A DNA stretch of 9,867 nucleotides from Bacillota bacterium (GTDB lineage Bacteria; Bacillota_E; Sulfobacillia; Sulfobacillales; JAIMBI01). Both the position numbers and the translations under genes were made by a program. The DNA lies in contig JAKARZ010000061.1 of assembly GCA_021828405.1 (NCBI GenBank), forward strand, positions 1-9,867, in the 5' to 3' direction. This document shows positions 7,334 through 9,867 of the stretch, in pieces. The notes under the pieces are model-generated. The model had not been told where the DNA came from. It did no database searches and was given only the letters and a program-made list of their open reading frames with translations. The stretch's first letter is position 1. The number at the start of each line of letters is the position of its first letter.

Positions 7334-7732
7334 ATGCAGCGGCAGGTCAAGTCCAACAACAACGTCGTCTATTCTTGCAAGTACCACGTGGTCTGGTGCC
7401 CCAAGTACCGCCGCCGGGTTCTTGTCAATGGGGTAGATGTGCGTTTGAAGGAGGTGTTGGGGTTGGCTGCCGCGGAGGGGCGAGCTGAGGTCATCGAAAT
7501 GGAGGTGATGCCGGACCATGTCCACCTGCTGGTCGAGGTCGACCCGCAGTTCGGCATTCAGCGCCTGGTGAAGTGGCTCAAGGGCCGATCGTCCCGGCTG
7601 TTGCGTCAAGAGTTCCCGTGGCTCAAGAAACGTCTACCAACCCTTTGGACCAACAGCTACTTTGTGGCCACCGTAGGAGGTGCTCCGCTTGCCGTGGTCA
7701 AGCAGGACATTGAGAACCAGAAGCCAGTCTGA
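7334..7732 (+). CDS. tnpA: IS200/IS605-family transposase TnpA, catalytic Tyr replaced by Asp
   Basis: A 132-residue Y1 HUH-type single-strand transposase. Typical features are the N-terminal YSCKYHVVWCPKYRRRVL segment, the metal-binding HUH motif H62-V-H64 in MPDHVHLL, and the C-terminal LWTNSYFVATVGGAPL segment. In family members the nucleophilic tyrosine sits in the following helix, usually as KQYIENQ. Here that helix reads KQDIENQ, with D125 encoded by GAC at 7706-7708, one base from TAC. Without tyrosine the protein should be unable to form the covalent 5'-phosphotyrosine link, so it is probably inactive for transposition though it may still bind the end hairpins. The reading frame is otherwise intact and the length normal. 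No Shine-Dalgarno precedes the ATG. Third-position GC appears lower than in the flanking host genes, consistent with acquired DNA. Confidence 0.92.
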   Translation: MQRQVKSNNNVVYSCKYHVVWCPKYRRRVLVNGVDVRLKEVLGLAAAEGRAEVIEMEVMPDHVHLLVEVDPQFGIQRLVKWLKGRSSRLLRQEFPWLKKRLPTLWTNSYFVATVGGAPLAVVKQDIENQKPV

Positions 7733-8908
7733 GCAGCACGTCGTCCGCCGCTTGAAGATCGGACGCACCGATCAGATGGACGCGCTGGCGCGGGCGGCTG
7801 GCGCACTCTACTCGCGCACCGTGGTCGCGTTCTGGCGCACGGTGCGCCGGAAAGGTGTCTGGCTCAACGCGTCGCGTGCGATGCGCTGGCACAACTCGTC
7901 GACCCTGCACGCGCACAGTGCCGACGCGGTGGTGCAGGCGCTCTACGCCGGACTGCAGTCCTGGCGAGCCCGCCGCCAGGCCGACCCCCGGACGCACGTC
8001 CACCCAGGCGGCGCAAGCGCTACTTCAAGGTGCAGTGGAAGTCGAGCGCCATCCGGCCGGTGCAAGAGCAGTTCATTCTCTCGAACGGGAAGGGCAACGA
8101 ACCTGTGCGCGTGCCTTGGCCGTGGGATCTGCCACGGCTCGTCGAGATGGGCTGGGACGGTCGCCAGTATGAGTTGCGTGTGACTTACGTCAAGCCGGTC
8201 CAGGCGGTCGCCCAAGGATCCAAAGTGGCCGGGGTGGACCTTGGCGAGGTGCATCCGGCAGTCGCCCACGACGGCACTCACCGCGTCATCGCGAACGGCC
8301 GACTCCCGCGTTCGACGCGGCGCTATCAGAACAAGCTCAAGGCGCAGCTTGCCCACCTCATCGACACGAAGCAACGCCACTCCCGCCGCTGGTGGCGGCT
8401 CGTGCGCTCGAAGAAGCGCCAACTACGAAAGCTCAACGATCAGATCCGGGACATCCTGCACAAAGAGACCACCGCAATAATCTCCACCCTCCACGCAAGC
8501 GGGGTGCACGAGGTGGTCATCGGCGACGTGCGGGACATCCGTCAGGGCCTGGACTACGGACGCAGGGCGAACCAGAAGATCCACCAGATGCCGCACGGCC
8601 AGACGCGGCACCTGCTCACCTACAAGGCGGAGCGCCTGGGCATGCGAGTGGCTTTGCAGGACGAGGCGTACACCTCTCAAGGATGTCCCGCCTGCAGTCG
8701 CCGTCACGAGCCGAACGGCCGGGAGTACCGCTGCGTCTGCGGTTTCCACTATCACCGGGATGGCGTCGGCTCGTTCAACATCCGCGCCATGTATCTGGGC
8801 TCAGGCCCAGTAGTCGGGGTTATGGCGTCCCCCATCGGTGTGCGGTACACCCCGCACATGCGGTGTAGCTCGACCCTCGCGAGTCGAGAAAGAATCCCCC
8901 GGCTTTAG
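7731..8908 (+). pseudogene. tnpB: TnpB-family RNA-guided endonuclease, broken by a -1 frameshift
   Basis: TnpB sequence is split over two frames. EQHVVRRLKIG to RARRQADP (about 7731-7988) is in one frame. PPRRRKRYFKVQWKSS to the stop (about 8000-8908) is in the frame one base back. Restoring one base at the five-C run 7985-7989 gives a continuous protein of about 392 residues, normal for TnpB. In the second part, RuvC-I is DLGEVH (Asp codon 8237-8239), the zinc-ribbon cysteines are at codons 8684, 8693, 8732 and 8738, and RuvC-III is HRDGVGSFNIR (Asp codon 8759-8761). The usual RuvC-II glutamate position reads VVIGDV, while a glutamate occurs 47 residues later in LQDEAYTSQ. The true start is uncertain: no ATG precedes the conserved N-terminus, and GTG 7680 or TTG 7752 are options. 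The stop lies inside the right-end hairpin. Programmed frameshifting or a sequencing error are alternatives to true decay. Confidence 0.8.
8869..8888 (+). repeat. Hairpin near the 3' end of tnpB, possible part of an omega-RNA scaffold
   Basis: CTCGAC (8869-8874) is the exact reverse complement of GTCGAG (8883-8888), with an eight-base loop; an internal CTCGCGAG palindrome allows an alternative pairing. It lies inside the last codons of tnpB, just before the right-end hairpin. In characterised TnpB systems the guide RNA scaffold is transcribed from this part of the element. Assignment to an RNA here is inferred only from position. Confidence 0.45.
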
Positions 8909-8916
8909 CCGTGGGG
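8896..8916 (+). repeat. Right-end imperfect hairpin of the insertion sequence
   Basis: GGCT (8901-8904) pairs with AGCC (8907-8910) around a TT loop, and CCCC (within 8896-8900) pairs with GGGG (8913-8916), leaving a GT bulge. It repeats the core of the left-end hairpin and contains the tnpB stop codon. The element should end a few bases downstream; TCAA at 8923-8926 is the candidate cleavage site. Confidence 0.7.
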
Positions 8917-8941
8917 CGAACGTCAACAGGAGGAATGCGCG

Positions 8942-9340
8942 GTGAGTGAGCCGGTGGCGGAGCATCCTAGCGTCGTGACCGAAGTTTATGCGGTGCTGTC
9001 CAACGGGGAAGGGGCGGTGGGCCTGGTGCTGGGGCCCGAGGGCCACCAGCTCCCCGGTGGGTCCTTTCACTTGAGCGAGTCTGCCGAGGCGGCCCTCATG
9101 CGTGTGGTCAACGAAGCGCACGGCCTGGATATCGGGGTGGGGAGCCTCGCGGGCTTGTATCAGCGGCCACAGTCGAGCCGCTTGGCGCTGGTGTTCCGGG
9201 CCGAACTGCTGGCCGGGGACGCGTCGGTGCTCATCTGGGCCAAACCGGGCGAGTGGCCTCAACCCATGGCCCCGGGGGTGCTTCTGCGCGTCAACGATGC
9301 CATGCGCTTTAACGGGAAGACGCCGCTGCGGCTGCAGTAG
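8942..9340 (+). CDS. Nudix-fold protein with a degenerate Nudix box
   Basis: A 132-residue protein resembling a small Nudix domain. The N-terminal VVTEVYAVLSNGEGAVGLVL looks like the first strands of the fold and leads into LPGGSFHLSESAE. The Nudix box should read G-x5-E-x7-R-E-U-x-E-E-x-G-U. Here G40, E46, R54, E58, G61 and L62 fit, but the first and last Glu of REUxEE are V55 and A59. Hydrolase activity is therefore doubtful, and a binding or regulatory role, or decay, is possible. The GTG start at 8942 has an AGGAGG site (8928-8933) 8 nt upstream. The gene is on the same strand as the lip/phzF genes and would follow phzF closely if the insertion sequence were removed. The substrate cannot be predicted. 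Confidence 0.75.
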   Translation: MSEPVAEHPSVVTEVYAVLSNGEGAVGLVLGPEGHQLPGGSFHLSESAEAALMRVVNEAHGLDIGVGSLAGLYQRPQSSRLALVFRAELLAGDASVLIWAKPGEWPQPMAPGVLLRVNDAMRFNGKTPLRLQ

Positions 9341-9359
9341 CGGGCTCAGATGCCCCGAT

Positions 9360-9542
9360 TCACGGACCCTCGGTCCGGGTGATGCGGGGCATAGGTGTCC
9401 CAAGGGGCCGCGGGCTCCAGCATGCGAACCGCCAGCGGGGCTCCGTGGCCCACCCGAGCCGACTGCAAAAATAATGCGGGCCACTGGCCTCGGCCACGTG
9501 GCGAATGTGCTCGCACGTGGCGCAGTACTGGCGTGGATCCAA
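9360..9542 (-). CDS. Small four-cysteine (putative zinc-binding) protein, about 60 aa
   Basis: A minus-strand gene, convergent with the Nudix-like gene (19 bp between stops). The product has four cysteines spaced C7-x2-C10-x15-C26-x14-C41 (YCATCEHIRH, HYFCSRLGW, WRFACWSP), typical of a small metal-binding knuckle, with conserved-looking aromatic residues around them. TTG at 9540-9542 is chosen as start because a GGGGAGGTGG site lies 6 nt upstream and translation then begins right before the cysteine module. The frame is open back to a GTG at 9576-9578, which would add 12 Gly/Arg-rich residues that are really the ribosome site read as codons. The C-terminal 18 residues are Pro/Arg-rich and probably disordered. 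I recall similar small CxxC...C...C proteins in Bacillota genomes but cannot name a characterised one. Confidence 0.6.
   Translation of the reverse strand: MDPRQYCATCEHIRHVAEASGPHYFCSRLGWATEPRWRFACWSPRPLGTPMPRITRTEGP
9363..9377. terminator. Short GC-rich hairpin between convergent genes
   Basis: CGGACC (9363-9368) and GGTCCG (9372-9377) form a perfect six-pair stem with a three-base loop, just downstream of the Nudix-like gene and overlapping the end of the minus-strand gene. It could help end transcription from either side, but no T-run follows on either strand, so it is not a standard intrinsic terminator. Confidence 0.3.
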
Positions 9543-9867
9543 TCGCCCACCTCCCCTTCCATCGTAGCGCACACACACGTGGTTTCACTGGCCGATTGCG
9601 CGGCTGGTGGTCTTTCCCGCGCTGCGCGAGAGGCACTGGTTTGCGGTCGGTCCTCAAGGTGGGATGCCCGGCCAGCCATCCGGTTGTGCCCCAGCCGTGC
9701 CGGTGCTGCGGGGCCGTGCTCTCAGCCGAGGGCGCTATCATGACCGGTATGTCAAGCGCCGACGGGCACCGCAACACGGTAACGTCAAGGTCGTAGCCGT
9801 TCCGGGGCGGAAGCGACGACGTGGGATGTTGCATGAAGCGAGGAAGCGCCGCCGACGGCGGGCCGCG
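9543..9867. other. Stretch without a confident gene, upstream of the minus-strand small gene
   Basis: No recognisable protein is found here in any frame. It holds the ribosome site of the minus-strand small gene, an imperfect inverted repeat at 9731-9760, and a plus-strand frame with no stop from 9568 to the window edge. The last part of that frame is very rich in Arg and Lys (for example PGRKRRRGMLHEARKRRRRR). It has no clear start codon with a ribosome site and resembles nothing I know, so I do not call it a gene. Confidence 0.4.
9731..9760. promoter_or_regulatory. Imperfect inverted repeat, possible operator
   Basis: GGCGCT (9731-9736) and AGCGCC (9755-9760) are exact reverse complements. 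Inside them TGAC (9741-9744) and GTCA (9751-9754) are a second complementary pair, with a four-base asymmetry (ATCA) on one side. The structure could be a protein-binding site or an RNA hairpin. No flanking gene start is close enough to fix its role. Confidence 0.3.

Larger units (their letters stand above)
7261..8926 (+). mobile_element. IS200/IS605-family insertion sequence (tnpA + tnpB), probably defective
   Basis: The element is recognised from a Y1-type tnpA followed directly by a tnpB, bracketed by related imperfect hairpins at 7268-7288 and 8896-8916. Such elements transpose as single strands, use subterminal hairpins instead of terminal inverted repeats, and make no target duplication. 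Boundaries are approximate. The left limit is set just before the left hairpin. The right limit is placed at a TCAA (8923-8926), which resembles the right cleavage site known for IS608, but this is a guess. Both coding genes carry apparent inactivating changes. The element lies between phzF and the Nudix-like gene, about 2 bp before the latter's Shine-Dalgarno, so it probably inserted into a short intergenic gap. Confidence 0.85.

Noticed and set aside
8801..9679. Long minus-strand open frame (292 codons) opposite tnpB, the Nudix-like gene and the small gene
   Set aside because: It runs antisense across several better-supported genes, has Arg/Pro/Gly-rich low-sense sequence and no recognisable domain. 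Long shadow frames are expected at this GC content.
9102..9743. Plus-strand frame of 213 codons overlapping the Nudix-like gene and the region after it
   Set aside because: Its first part is the Nudix-like gene read in another frame and the rest overlaps the minus-strand four-cysteine gene. Composition is Cys/Arg/Trp-rich shadow type.
9750..9755. TTGACA on the minus strand, a perfect -35 hexamer
   Set aside because: No -10-like sequence lies 16-18 bp downstream on that strand (it reads CCCTCG there), so it is not supported as a promoter.

Overview
The window is GC-rich bacterial DNA, almost fully coding on the + strand, with short intergenic gaps, strong Shine-Dalgarno sites and several GTG starts. 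The best protein resemblances I recall are to Bacillus-type branched-chain 2-oxoacid dehydrogenase subunits and to TnpB proteins common in thermophilic Bacillota. A high-GC, probably aerobic Bacillota lineage is therefore my best guess, but this is inference and no single feature proves it. Lipoylation here uses LipB plus LipA, not the LipM/LipL route of Bacillus.

Region 1 (24-4433) is a 2-oxoacid dehydrogenase operon: two tandem, divergent E1-alpha genes, one E1-beta gene and one E2 acyltransferase gene. E1-alpha/E1-beta use thiamine diphosphate to decarboxylate a 2-oxoacid, probably branched-chain, and pass the acyl group to the lipoyl arm of E2. No E3 (dihydrolipoamide dehydrogenase) gene is present in the window.

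Region 2 (4475-7236) continues the same transcription unit with lipA and lipB, which make the lipoyl cofactor that E2 needs. They are followed by a 62-codon unknown gene and a PhzF-family gene. lipA/lipB are 1 bp apart, and lipB/orf62/phzF are linked by two successive ATGA stop-start overlaps, so the four are probably translationally coupled.

Region 3 (about 7261-8926) is an IS200/IS605-family insertion with matching imperfect hairpins at both ends, a tnpA and a tnpB. Both genes look damaged: TnpA has Asp where the catalytic Tyr should be, and tnpB carries a -1 frameshift near a run of five C. The element sits between phzF and the next same-strand gene and may have split an operon.

Region 4 (8942-9867) holds a small Nudix-fold protein whose Nudix box has lost two glutamates of the metal-binding set. 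It is followed by a convergent minus-strand gene for a roughly 60-residue four-cysteine protein. The last 325 bases have no confident gene but contain an imperfect inverted repeat and a reading frame that stays open to the right edge.

The points most worth a second look are the paired E1-alpha paralogues sharing one E1-beta, the coupled 62-residue ORF, the TnpA Tyr-to-Asp change, the displaced RuvC glutamate in TnpB, and the four-cysteine mini-protein.
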